Source: Brachionus manjavacas
Taxonomy: Eukaryota > Rotifera > Eurotatoria > Ploima > Brachionidae
Length of the DNA: 64,000 nucleotides
Reading direction: 5' to 3'
Assembly (NCBI GenBank): GCA_019054805.1
Contig: JAHQIY010000008.1
Span: 5,007,501-5,071,500 of the forward strand
Part shown: positions 47,574-57,694 of the stretch, piece by piece
How the letters are laid out: each line of letters starts with the position of its first letter
Numbering within the stretch: position 1 is the stretch's first letter
Notes under the pieces: generated by a model
The model's input: only the letters and a program-made list of their open reading frames with translations
Told to the model about the DNA's origin: nothing
The model's database searches: none
Position numbers and translations under genes: made by a program

Positions 47574-48580
47574 ATCATCGGTATTTATGATATGTTGTTT
47601 AATATCCATTTTGGCAAGTAATTAATAAATTTGAAAATAAAGTAAAATCTGTTTAAATTTGATTTTCTTCAATTTTGTTGAATCATGACTCTATCCAATT
47701 TTTAAAAAGATAACTTTATATATTTTAAAATTTCCCATAATTATCATCACAAAAACTTTTTTAAAAAATCAATTAATAAGAAATTTTATTTATATTTAAG
47801 GAATTAGGTGTGATGTGACACTAAAAATGTTATCATAGAGTTATTTTTGTTATCATTGATTATTTTAAAATATTATTTTTGATAACAAAAATATCTGATA
47901 AAATTTTTTTTATCAGAATGTTCACATAAACAGCATGGTACACATTGATAACATATTGAGTTATCACCAGATAACATTATGGACTGGACCCGCATATTAT
48001 TTTTTAATAATTTCGTTCTGGGAGATGATATGAAAAATTAAAAAAAAAGCAGACTCTGGTAATAGTTAAAATTTTATTTTTCTTTTAAGTCAAGTCAATC
48101 ACTTAAATTTTTTAGTCAATTAAGACATTGACTAAAAAATAATTTTTTTGTGAAGTTTAGTCAAGTCAACTAGTTTTCTGATTTTAAAACTTAATTTTTT
48201 TTGGATTAAAATAAAAATCATATTTATTTTTTAGTTTAAAAATCAGATAATTAGTTCTTGGTCATTGTAATGGAAGACTAATAATGGATTATCTAATTTT
48301 TATAGTTTTGATGCTAAGGACTCTAATCTTAATTGAGTGTTAAAAAACTGAATTAAAATAATCAAATAGAAGATGTATTTTGACATGTTGAAAAGGCAAA
48401 ATCTTATCCTTGATATTTTTTGCTAATACTATATTTATTTTTCTGCTATTAAAAAAAAAATAATACTAAAATTCACACTTAAAATACTAAAAATAAAATT
48501 AAAATGGGACCTTTTTTGTTTATGTGATACTAATATTTTTTTTAATTGGTATCAAATAATTAATCAAATAAATATTAATG
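47574..48580. other. spacer with a GTTATC repeat and hAT-like words
   Basis: It contains the GTTATC-type repeat (47820..47993) and, at 48085..48175, AAGTCAAGTCAA/TTGACT words like the hAT terminal repeats. No gene is seen. Confidence 0.45.
47820..47993. repeat. GTTATC-type repeat, copy 1
   Basis: Homologous to 51608..51757, sharing GATAACAAAAATATCTGATAA, TGTTCACATAAAC, GGTA and GATAACATATTG in order. Multiple GTTATC/GATAAC words form short palindromes. There is no coding capacity. Confidence 0.55.
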
Positions 48581-48581
48581 G

Positions 48582-48939
48582 GTGAAAACAGAAAGAAAGG
48601 AAGGCCTGCGAAGAATAAAGATGCTCTTAACCGCTAGTCGATCGAAACGTAAATTCATTTAGAAAATGAAGTGGCCGAAGACGAACTTTCGTTAATTTTG
48701 AATCAGAGACAGAACAGGAACCTGCAACTGCGAATGGTCAAAATTTAAAAGAAAGTTGTAGCGCCAACGACGTCAAATGAACAAACAAATGAGCAGCAAA
48801 ATATCGTTCATGGTGTATTCGAATCAGAGCCAAGTGTGTTGAATTTAGTAGAAAATTGCCCATCTAAACGAGGTAGACCTCGCAAAAACCCAATCATTCA
48901 TCAAAGTAAGCCTGCGAGCAAAAGATCTAAAAACAATTA
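48582..48939 (+). pseudogene. AT-hook coding relic
   Basis: Begins MGENRKKGRPAKNKDALNR, is broken by stops, and continues with VHGVFESEPSVLNLVENCPS and KRGRPRKNPIIHQ ending KRSKNN before a stop. Two AT-hook cores (KGRPAK, RGRPRK) flank an acidic region containing FESE. A FESETE word also occurs just after the DIRS-like ORF (about 46410). It is probably part of a transposon-encoded or transposon-associated DNA-binding protein. Confidence 0.45.
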
Positions 48940-49559
48940 ATTTTTTTCTTTTTTTCTTATTTTTCTTTTTTTTGTATTTTTTATTATCATCAATAAAAAT
49001 TAATATCATTTTCTTATAATTTGTATAAATGTATATATTTGTATAGCATAAAAATAAAGAAATAAAAATAAAATTAGTTTCATTTTTTTTTAGGAGCAGA
49101 AAAATAAATTTAGTATCACGTAAAATACAGGCCATATTTAAATGACTAACAATTCAAAATGTGGAAAATGTGAAATAATAGTACAAAAATTACAGTATAA
49201 AAAGTAAAAACGCTTTAATTATTTTTCTAATTGTGCAAAAATGGTTCTGCTAATTAGTAAAAAAATTCACATACAAAATTGAATTTAATTAGGGAAAAAT
49301 TTTTAATTTAATGTAATTTATTTTTTACTTATATGATTTCTGAAAAAATTTTCTCTTATGATATTTTCAAAATAAGAAAATTGAAAATCAGGCTTTAAAA
49401 AATTTAAAAAGGAGAATTTATTTAAAAATCTAAAATTAAATACTTCCTAGCCTATTAGACAATTTCATTGTTTTCAATAAAATACTGGAACAACACAGAA
49501 TACAAGCTTTGTATCAACTGATTAAATTTTTGAACAAGTTTTGAACCTAAATAATTACT

Positions 49560-50249
49560 ATTTTTATTTATTTGTTTTCTTTTCAAGCAAACGCTTCTTC
49601 AGATAAAAATAAAAAAAATAAAAAAAGATAAAATAAAATAATTAAAACAGTTTAAAAAATTTTAAATTTAAAGTAAATTTTTTTTCAATTATCAATTAAA
49701 GGATGAGATACAAAAATAATAATTAAAGAACTATTTAGTTAATTAAAAAGATGGAGTTGAAATAAAAAAAAAAATAAAAACAAAAGATAAATATATAGAT
49801 AAGATCTTAATAGTCAGAAAATTTTTGAATAATTAGGTAGCAGCTACATAGAGGAGTGGGATTCGTAATAAATCTTGAATCGAAGCCTCTTTGATACTCC
49901 GAAACAAGTCTTTTAGTCAATGGAACTGAATAATTTATATTAATTTTAGTCTTTACTTCTTTAATTTGTTTATCAAAGCAAAGACTTTCATCTAAGTACA
50001 GACCAAGAAATTTATTAGTTTAAGAATAGGGAATAGTTTTGTTGAATAACTGAAGTCTAGAGGTATTATTTTCGAATTGGTATATTATCAAATTTCTTAT
50101 TTTTTGTTAAAGTTGTGTAGCTACATTTATTTGGCACATTTTTATCTTCCATTTGCATAGCAATGGCTCTATATCTTTTAATTAGTTATTTATTTCTCTT
50201 TCAATTCTTCCTGTCTTTTTAATATGAAGAAAGCAATCAGATCATCAGC
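49560..50249 (-). mobile_element. LINE family A, 3' part, 5'-truncated
   Basis: Minus strand: starts within ADDLIAFFI at 50249, includes the stretch nearly identical to 44724..45010, then PLTKRLVSEYQRGFDSRFI and NPTPLCSCYL at the C-terminus. A long A+T-rich 3' UTR, a hairpin (AAGC-gttt-GCTT, about 49587..49598) and an AAATAAATAAAAATA tail follow. It meets the next LINE head to head at 50249/50250. Confidence 0.75.
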
Positions 50250-51545
50250 TAACAGGAGGATGGAAACTCTAGATGTCATCTCAATGAGTCTAGACTAAAG
50301 TATTCCTGTTGATGTAATTCTGCTAGATTTTGCGAAAGCATTTGATACTGTTCCGCACAGACGACTAATAGCTAAATTGAAAGCGTATGGCTTTGATGGT
50401 CTGACACTAAAATGGATTGAAGCTTTCTTGAAAAATAGAAGACAACGAGTTGTTCAAGGTGAAATTTTGTCGGATTGGGTTGAGATTTTTAGCGGTGTAC
50501 CACAAGGATCAGTGATTGGTCCACTTTTGTTCATTTTGTATATCAATGATCTACCAAGAGGAATAGATAATGTTGTCAAAATGTATGCAGATGATACAAA
50601 AATATTCTCACAAACGGTATCAGAAATAAGCGCAGTAAAACTACAATCAGATTTAGATTTAATTTATTTAAATATAATTTGGGAGAGACTCCCAGGCAGT
50701 TTGGAATGGAACTTAGTCCTCCCTTTCAGCCTCTTGCTTGAAGATTTAGATTTAATTTTCAAGTGGACTCAAGATTGGCTTCTTCTCTTCGACACATCAA
50801 AATGCATTACGGTCATAAAAACAAAGAATTCACTTATTTTATTAATGGTAAACAGTTATCAACGTCTGAAACCGAAAGAGATCTTGGAGTTATCTTCAAT
50901 ACAAATCTCAAATGGAAAAATCAAGTGATAGAGGCTACAAACAAAGCAATTCAAATGTTGGGTCGCATCAAAAAATCATTCGCTCGTTTTGATTGTAAGT
51001 TATTTAGATCATTGTATTTAACTTTTGTTCGTCCTCTTTTGGAATTTGCTGTGCCTGTATGGTCTCCATTTCTTAAGTCGGATTGTAAGAATCTTGAGAG
51101 GATTCAACGCAGAGCTACGAAATTTGTTTCTTCAATTAGAAACAAACCGTATGAAAGCAGATTGAAGGCTTTAAACATTCTAAATCTGGTGAAAAGAAGA
51201 AAAAGAGGTGATCTAATTTAATTATACAAGTTCATGCATGGAATAGAATTGGTTGAAAAAAGCAACAATTTTAATGTCACCAAAATCCAAGGAAGAGGTC
51301 ACTGCTTCAAATATCACAAAGAAATTTCGAGGCTCCAACATAGAGATAACTTTTTTTTTCAACAGAACCGCTAACATATGGAACTCACTGCCAAATCAAT
51401 TAGTTGAAGCCCCCAATGTTAACAGCTTTAAAGCAGGCATTGATTGCTGGATGAGCAGCAATCAATCACATCAGCTGTCATAGTGTGCCTTATCAGCACA
51501 CTCGCTGGCTACAGTCAAAACTACTACTACTACTACTACTACTAT
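50250..51545 (+). mobile_element. CR1-like LINE, 5'-truncated, with microsatellite tail
   Basis: Blocks: ILLDFAKAFDTVPHRRLIAK, FLKNRRQRVVQGE, SGVPQGSVIGPLLFILYIND, MYADDTKIF, then WTQDWLLLFDTSKC, ERDLGVIFNTNLKWKNQV, RSLYLTFVRPLLEFAVPVWS, RRATKFVSSIR and NIWNSLPNQLVEAPNVNSFK near the end. A frameshift follows DTSKC and a stop lies before the C-terminal block. About 90 bp of foreign sequence (about 50668..50750) sits in the RT between repeats of GATTTAGATTTAATTT. The 3' end is a (CTA)n tail, as in CR1-type LINEs. Confidence 0.8.
51518..51545. repeat. (CTA)n microsatellite, LINE tail
   Basis: Eight to nine uninterrupted ACT/CTA triplets directly after the LINE 3' UTR. Confidence 0.8.
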
Positions 51546-51607
51546 TTGGTTAATTAAAAAGATGGAGTTGAAATAAACAAAAAAATAAAAAAAAACAAAA
51601 TATATAG

Positions 51608-51757
51608 CTGATGATAACATTTTATTAAGGTATAGTTTAAAAATAATCTTTCTGATAACAAAAATATCTGATAACATTTTTGTTATCAGACTGTTCACAT
51701 AAACGGTATGGTACCCGTTGATAACATATTGTGTTATCACCTGATAACACTGTGAAC
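51608..51757. repeat. GTTATC-type repeat, copy 2
   Basis: Homologous to 47820..47993. The right part is bounded by GTTCACA and TGTGAAC, a small inverted repeat enclosing GTTATC palindromes, followed by AAGACCC. The first copy ends similarly before GGACCC. Confidence 0.6.
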
Positions 51758-51759
51758 AA

Positions 51760-53335
51760 GACCCAAATAAGCTTATGAGCCAATATCATGTAATTTTTTT
51801 TTCACATTTTAATCCATACCAAAAATTGCTTTATGAGTTTGTTTAGTTTCCATTATTTTTTATTGTTTCAAATATTTTATATAATATTAGAAATCAAAAT
51901 ACTAAAAGCTCACTAAATTAAAAAGATAATTTTGAAATTATCCTGAGTTAAATTTTATCAATTTCCAAAGAAAATTTCAATAATATTTATTAACTTATTA
52001 ACTCAACCATTTTACACCAGAACCCGACAGGTTAGTTTGCAAGGTATTACTCAATTATCAAAGAAATTTTACAATCTAAAATTACAATAATACAGTTAAT
52101 AATAAAAATAATATAAGTTACAACAACTTGGGAAGATGGTAAAATTTAAAAAATATTATTTCCAGAATTAACTGAATTAATAATAAAATTTAACTTTTAG
52201 ATCTTCAATCAAATAAAAGATTTTTCCTAAGTCTCTTTTTTGTTAATTTAGTTTTATATTTTTGAAAGATCAATTTTTGAAAATAAATATTCTCTTAAAT
52301 ATTTAAAAGTAATTATTTTTATATAAAGTCTATTTTTATTAAAAAGACTTTGAATTATTAAAGAATTTTATTTTTAAATTTTTATAAAAGAGTAATGAAA
52401 CTCTTTTATGTATTGTTTATAAATTAATAACAGAAAATTAAAATATTAATTGATTTTTTAATTTGAATTTTCTTTCAAGTTTATTACCTAAATAAATCAC
52501 AATGACTTTCTAATTTTTTCTTGCTTCAAAACTCTGAATAAAACTAAAAATTTTACACATTTTTATTAATTAATTGATTGAATAGAGTATTCAACTTGAA
52601 AGAAAGCGAAATATCTTTTAAATGCAGCACAGTTTTATTGCTTTGTTTAAAAATTAATTTTTTAATATTCCTTTTAGTGAAAATAAACCTTTAAAATTTA
52701 ACTTTTATTTTTTTTAATTTGAAAGGGGTAATAAAGTTAATAATAAAGTGTTAAAGTAATAGATAAAAATAAAAATCAACCTATTTAACCTATTATTTTG
52801 GGGGAATAGTAAGATATAGATGTATAATATAGATATAGATATAGATAAGATGTATAAAAATATAGAAAGATAAAATAATGAATAAATATATAATAATTAT
52901 AATTTTATTAATTTTTATTAAAGTGTTAATTTAATTAATAAATTATTTATTTAAATACACATAACATTCACAATTTCTTCAAGATATTCACAAGAAATTT
53001 CGTATTTTTTGAGTGGTTTATTACCACTTATTTCCAATTAAATGAAATACATTAAAAAAAAGCTTTACATCCGTATTTTTTTTTCCTTCCCCGATTTTAT
53101 TTTTCTACATTTTATTTTCCATATTCCAATATATGATCTAAATTTTATTATCGGGAACAATAATCTATAATCCCAAAAAAATTGCTTTTTTATATTATGG
53201 AAAATTTTTGAAAAAAAAAATAAAGATTTAAAAAGCTTAATTTATTGATTTCAATTGAAAAAAAAAATATTTACAAAATAATTAAACATTTAAAATTTAA
53301 TATACTAAAACAAATAATTGAGCATGATATGAATA
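51760..53335. other. A+T-rich spacer downstream of the GPCR
   Basis: No gene is seen. A short ATAGAT microsatellite lies at about 52812..52850. Confidence 0.5.
52812..52850. repeat. ATAGAT-type microsatellite
   Basis: Imperfect repeats of TATAGA/TAGATA for about 40 bp. Confidence 0.6.
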
Positions 53336-53343
53336 AAATTTGA

Positions 53344-55086
53344 CTATTCATCGCTAGGCCTATGCTCATTTGAATTGGCATTTTTGGATGTTTCATTGAT
53401 GAACGAATTTTCCACGGAACAACAATTGCTTAGTGATTGATCTCTATTCACCTGCAGGCAACTTCTAGCCGGCCGCAAATTAGGCTTGTAATCCACTGTC
53501 AAATTGAAGTGAGCGTTTTTCCTATTTGTTTGAACCGGGTCTCTCCGGCATGCATACAATACATTCATGAATATAAATCCAAATTCTTGGCGAAACTTGG
53601 CCGGTCCAAACACAATGTAAAGCAAAAAGTTGATACTTGAATTGCACATTATTAAAAAATTTGACAAATCAAGACAAATGGAGGCGAATGCACTTTTGTC
53701 GAACTCGATACTTGGGTAAATGACATAGATTATTTTGGCAATGGCGGCAGGAAAATGACAAATGAAAAAGATGGCAACTACGCCAAACAGAGTAAGAGTG
53801 AGTGCGCGTCCCCTGTGAGAATTTTTTACATTCTGCAAATTCGAGCTGGACGATGGCTTGTTGAAGCTCAAGCTCGAAACAATGCTGAACTTGGGTGCCA
53901 GATTGGATCCGAGCGTGGTTTCTTTGAGCTCTACATCAACTTTGGAAGTCTCGTCACAGTTTGTGTTGACCGAATTGTAGTCCTTGAGGATTTGACTAGG
54001 GTCTCTGTTGAGTTTGTATTTTTTGCATCGATTTCTCGATTTAAAGTAGGCACGCAACAACACCAAGTTGAACACCATTATGAGAATGAATGGAAAAATA
54101 TAAATGGCTATCATGTAAAACCAAAGGTGAAATATTTGACGAAATAGTCGAGTCTGACCAAAGCTAGTCATGGTCGTGAATACATAGGTCTTGTGCTGAA
54201 TCTCCAGTGAGCTCAGTCTTTTCTCGAACATTTGTGGTATCAAGTAGACAATTGCCAAAAAATAAAGGATGATGATTGTGAGCTTGACTTTTTTAATTTT
54301 TTTTCTTGTGGTCACTTGATTTTTCAAGCTTTCCGTATTTTTTTCTAGAGCAGAAATTGGCGTGTCTTTCAGCTGCAAGTGTTCGTTCAATCGGACCGAA
54401 CACCAGCATAGCGGAATTAGAAGAGCTTTTTTTGAGTAGAACTTCAGCTCGTAGGTTTTTTGTGTGCAGTTATTTTTTAGGTTCACATGGCACATGTAGG
54501 ACTGTGACGGTGAGCTGTCGGTGTGAGCATAGTTGAGCGTGCATTTGCGTCTTTTGATGGAGCTCAAAAAATGTGAAGGTTTTACTATAGAGCGGCACCG
54601 GTGAATAGAAAAGGCGCATATTAGCCAAACGCTGAGCGCCTGCAGGGTGGTTGCAATAGGATGTGTGTAAACCGATATGCCGAGGCAGAATTCTCGGTAT
54701 TTGGTCAAGTTTGTTTCCAAATAAGGAGGAGGTATGTACTCGAGCATGTTCAGAATGGCGAAAACACAACTAAACAGATCACACAAGCTCAGCGCTGTGA
54801 GGTATGCGTAAAAACTAGACAGTTTGTATTCAAATGAGAAATTTTGTCGCGATCTTTGCCTCAGCGAATACTTCCGGCTTGATGTAAGACTTGGTTTGAA
54901 AAGAATGTAGAGGCTTATTAGATTGCCGAGGATGCCGAATATAGAAATGACTACTCCAAGCGACCCGAATATGTGTCGCCATATTTCGAGATCAGAGCTG
55001 TGTCGGACTTCACTGTATATTTGATGCTGCAAATAATCGTTCTGTATTTCAGTCACGTTTGCGTCACTTGAGTTCTTATGCTTCAT
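53344..55086 (-). CDS. FMRFamide-receptor-like rhodopsin-family GPCR
   Basis: A single exon of 580 codons encodes a seven-helix receptor, probably for a neuropeptide. Helices: TM1 about 38-64 (FGILGNLISLYIL), TM2 93-113 (TALSLCDLFSC), TM3 141-163, TM4 268-285, TM5 318-346, TM6 428-452 (FFICHFPAAIAKI, FxxCxxP type) and TM7 467-492 (CNSSINFLLY, NSxxNFxxY). The FGxLGN start, IPQMFEKRL after TM4 and the TM7 block resemble FMRFamide/peptide receptors. The N-terminus has N-glycosylation sites (NSS, NVT). Oddities: HRC replaces D/ERY after TM3; intracellular loop 2 is about 100 residues; Cys134 before TM3 has no visible partner in extracellular loop 2. An AG acceptor 13 nt upstream of the ATG suggests a noncoding 5' exon. 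The ligand is unknown. Confidence 0.85.
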   Translation of the reverse strand: MKHKNSSDANVTEIQNDYLQHQIYSEVRHSSDLEIWRHIFGSLGVVISIFGILGNLISLYILFKPSLTSSRKYSLRQRSRQNFSFEYKLSSFYAYLTALSLCDLFSCVFAILNMLEYIPPPYLETNLTKYREFCLGISVYTHPIATTLQALSVWLICAFSIHRCRSIVKPSHFLSSIKRRKCTLNYAHTDSSPSQSYMCHVNLKNNCTQKTYELKFYSKKALLIPLCWCSVRLNEHLQLKDTPISALEKNTESLKNQVTTRKKIKKVKLTIIILYFLAIVYLIPQMFEKRLSSLEIQHKTYVFTTMTSFGQTRLFRQIFHLWFYMIAIYIFPFILIMVFNLVLLRAYFKSRNRCKKYKLNRDPSQILKDYNSVNTNCDETSKVDVELKETTLGSNLAPKFSIVSSLSFNKPSSSSNLQNVKNSHRGRALTLTLFGVVAIFFICHFPAAIAKIIYVIYPSIEFDKSAFASICLDLSNFLIMCNSSINFLLYIVFGPAKFRQEFGFIFMNVLYACRRDPVQTNRKNAHFNLTVDYKPNLRPARSCLQVNRDQSLSNCCSVENSFINETSKNANSNEHRPSDE

Positions 55087-55099
55087 CTCTTTTGGTCTA

Positions 55100-57525
55100 A
55101 AAAAATTTGAATAATTTTTAAGTAAATTTAAATAAATAAAACTGTAGTTGGGTATTTTGATTTTGATTTTGTGTGAACAAATTTGAAGTTTGAAATTTTT
55201 TTGTCCAATTTCCTAAAATGTTGTCAATTTATTGAGATAAAAAATTGAAAAATTTCAAAAATATTTTTTATTAAATGTAACGGGTGTTTAAAAAAGAATG
55301 TTCAAAATTTTGACCAGAAAAAAAATATGTTCTTATTGACCGAATTTTGTACAAGTATTTAATAAACTTTACCAATTTACAAAATTAAAACATCTAGAAA
55401 GGTAAGCCTAAAAAAATGACCTCTAAATCATCCCTGTCCTCTAATTTTTATCAAGAAAATATATTTGCCTAGCACTTTATTTTAAAGAGTAAAAAATAAT
55501 GATTTAAATTGCCCCTTAGTCTTTCCTTATAAAAAGTTGTTTGAAAAAATGCTCAAAATATAACTTTTTTGAATTACTTAAAAAAGCTAAGTATCTATTT
55601 TCGCATATCTTCCGAAAGAAAAGTTTAATTCATTTGAAGATTTAAACTTTCTTATCTTTATAACAAATATGTTTTCAATTAATTTCTTAATGAGTCCTGT
55701 ATACATCTTCAAAAAAACTTAAAAATTGTGTGTACTCACTTTGTAACAGATTATGCCCTTAAAACGCACTTAACTAAATTAAATAAGTAAACTAATTAAT
55801 TAATTATAAAGAGTCAAGATCTAACCCTTTTAAAAATATACAATACATTTTGATTTAACTTGCTTACATTTTCTACATTACTTACTTTAGAGCTAAAGCT
55901 TTTCACAGCTACTTATATTGCCCCTTATATTGCATCAAAACAACTCTACTTTAGTTTCAGAGTTGTTTAAAAATCATAAGTCTCAAGTCAAGTCCAAGTC
56001 CGGATTTTAGAATTTTTTTTTCAAAAGTCCGAGCCAAAGACTCTGATTATTAAAAAAAAAGAAATTTTAAATTAAACTGCGTCAAATTAATAGCATCAAT
56101 AATCAGTCAGAATCACTGGCAAATAAAGTTTCTGCCCTTCAAGAAATTCATTAAGTCCATTAAGTATTTTCTTGGAAGAAAAAAATGTTATGTTGTAATA
56201 AATTTAACAAAAAAGTATAACATTTTAACAGTAAATTTAACACGAATTTCAGATAAATAAAATATTTTTTTTAAGTTAAACTTTCTAGGATTAAAAAACA
56301 TATTCAGTGGTAAAATATTTTGCTCTCATTGACAGCATTTACATTAAACTTTGAATTTCGAAATTTTTCTGAGATTCTGTTTTTTACGCAAAAAAATATA
56401 AAAGCTAAGATTTCAAAGAAAAAAAGGAACCATTGTAACTATTTTGAATAATTATCAAAATTAAAATTTTGCATATTTTGTAAGGTCAAAAAGTTTTATT
56501 TAATAAAAAAGATATTATTGAAATTTTGATTTAAATTCTTGTTCAAAACGAACAAAACTTTGATGTAACTTGACAAAAAGTAAATTTTATCTCTCACTTA
56601 TTAAGAAAAAATTATTAATTTATTTAAAAAAATATTTAATTCTAATAAGTTTAAAAATTGTAATATTCTTGAGAGTCACTTTTTTTCCAAGGCTAAGATC
56701 ACAACTATCATTAAAAATCCGAAAGAAATCTGAGCAGGAACAATAAAATTTATTAAATCTCTTGAAGTAAAGGTTTTTTATAGAAAAAAAAACTTATCAC
56801 GAATCAATCACTGATTTTGAACCTGGTATCCGATACAAAGAAAATGAAAATCAGTAAAAAGAAATGAAATCATTGTCTTGAAATCAGATTTTCGACTAAA
56901 AAGAAGAAGCAATTACTAAAAATAGGAAATAACTAATTACCCAATTGACAGTAAAGCAACATGAAAACAAAAGATTGAGCTCAAATGGTGGTGCTCAAAA
57001 ATGCTCGTCCGAAATTTGAACTGAGATAAAATTTATGAAGCAATTTCGTGAGATTGGCCCAATTTTGTGCATAAATGGTTCCAGTTTTTCGGGTTTTAAA
57101 TAACGAACAGACATTTTGAATCTATATTAGAAACTGATGCTTAAAACTAAAAATGTCTTCACTACGAAAACATTAGCTATTATTTACTTTCTGGTATAAA
57201 ATAAGATCAAAAATTATAGCCTGTAAATTAAATTGAGCCTTAGAGTATTTTTTATTTCAATTTTTAAGGTATAACTATTATTCTGCAAAATTTGATGAAT
57301 TTAGATACCGTACACCTTTGGGGCTTGTAACATGGAAGTTATATTGAAAAAATACAACTTAAAACCAGGTTTTGAATTTCAGGGTTAACTATTAAAAGAA
57401 AAAAATAATTAATTAAAAAAATAAATGATAAAAGTATTTTTTTAGATTTTAATTACAAATTGTTTTAGTAAATTTAAGTCCACCATCAAATATTGACCAG
57501 TGCTAAATTTATACTCAACTAAATT
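55100..57525. other. A+T-rich DNA upstream of the GPCR
   Basis: No gene is supported. At about 55965..56010 AAGTCTCAAGTCAAGTCCAAG resembles hAT terminal words. A G+C-richer island at about 56985..57100 has short open frames on both strands (MVVLKNARPKFELR and MKQFREIGPILC on +) that I could not resolve. Confidence 0.45.
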
Positions 57526-57529
57526 CAAG

Positions 57530-57692
57530 GTTTTGGTTGTGGAAAGTTTCTAGTGATCAATCAACACCATTTTCATCTGCCTCAAATTACAATTCAATCG
57601 AACAAAAATCTTCTATTGTCGTTGATAGAATAGCACTATATGAAGAAGCACAAAAATTAAAAAAAATAAATAAATTATTAATTAATTATTAA
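57530..57692 (+). CDS. candidate terminal exon of an unidentified gene
   Basis: After an AG acceptor (AATTCAAG) an open frame reads FWLWKVSSDQSTPFSS, ASNYNSIEQKSSIVVDRIA and LYEEAQKLKK, ending TAA at 57690..57692. Composition and Ser-rich to helical pattern look protein-like against a very A+T-rich background. No upstream exon in phase was identified, and the family is unknown. Confidence 0.3.
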
Positions 57693-57694
57693 TT

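Noticed and set aside
48845-49135. Minus-strand frame rich in Lys/Ile/Phe
   Set aside because: Overlaps the end of the AT-hook relic on the opposite strand and A/T runs; no motif.
53437-54769. Several open frames antisense to or overlapping the GPCR
   Set aside because: Shadows of the G+C-richer receptor exon; no motifs of their own.
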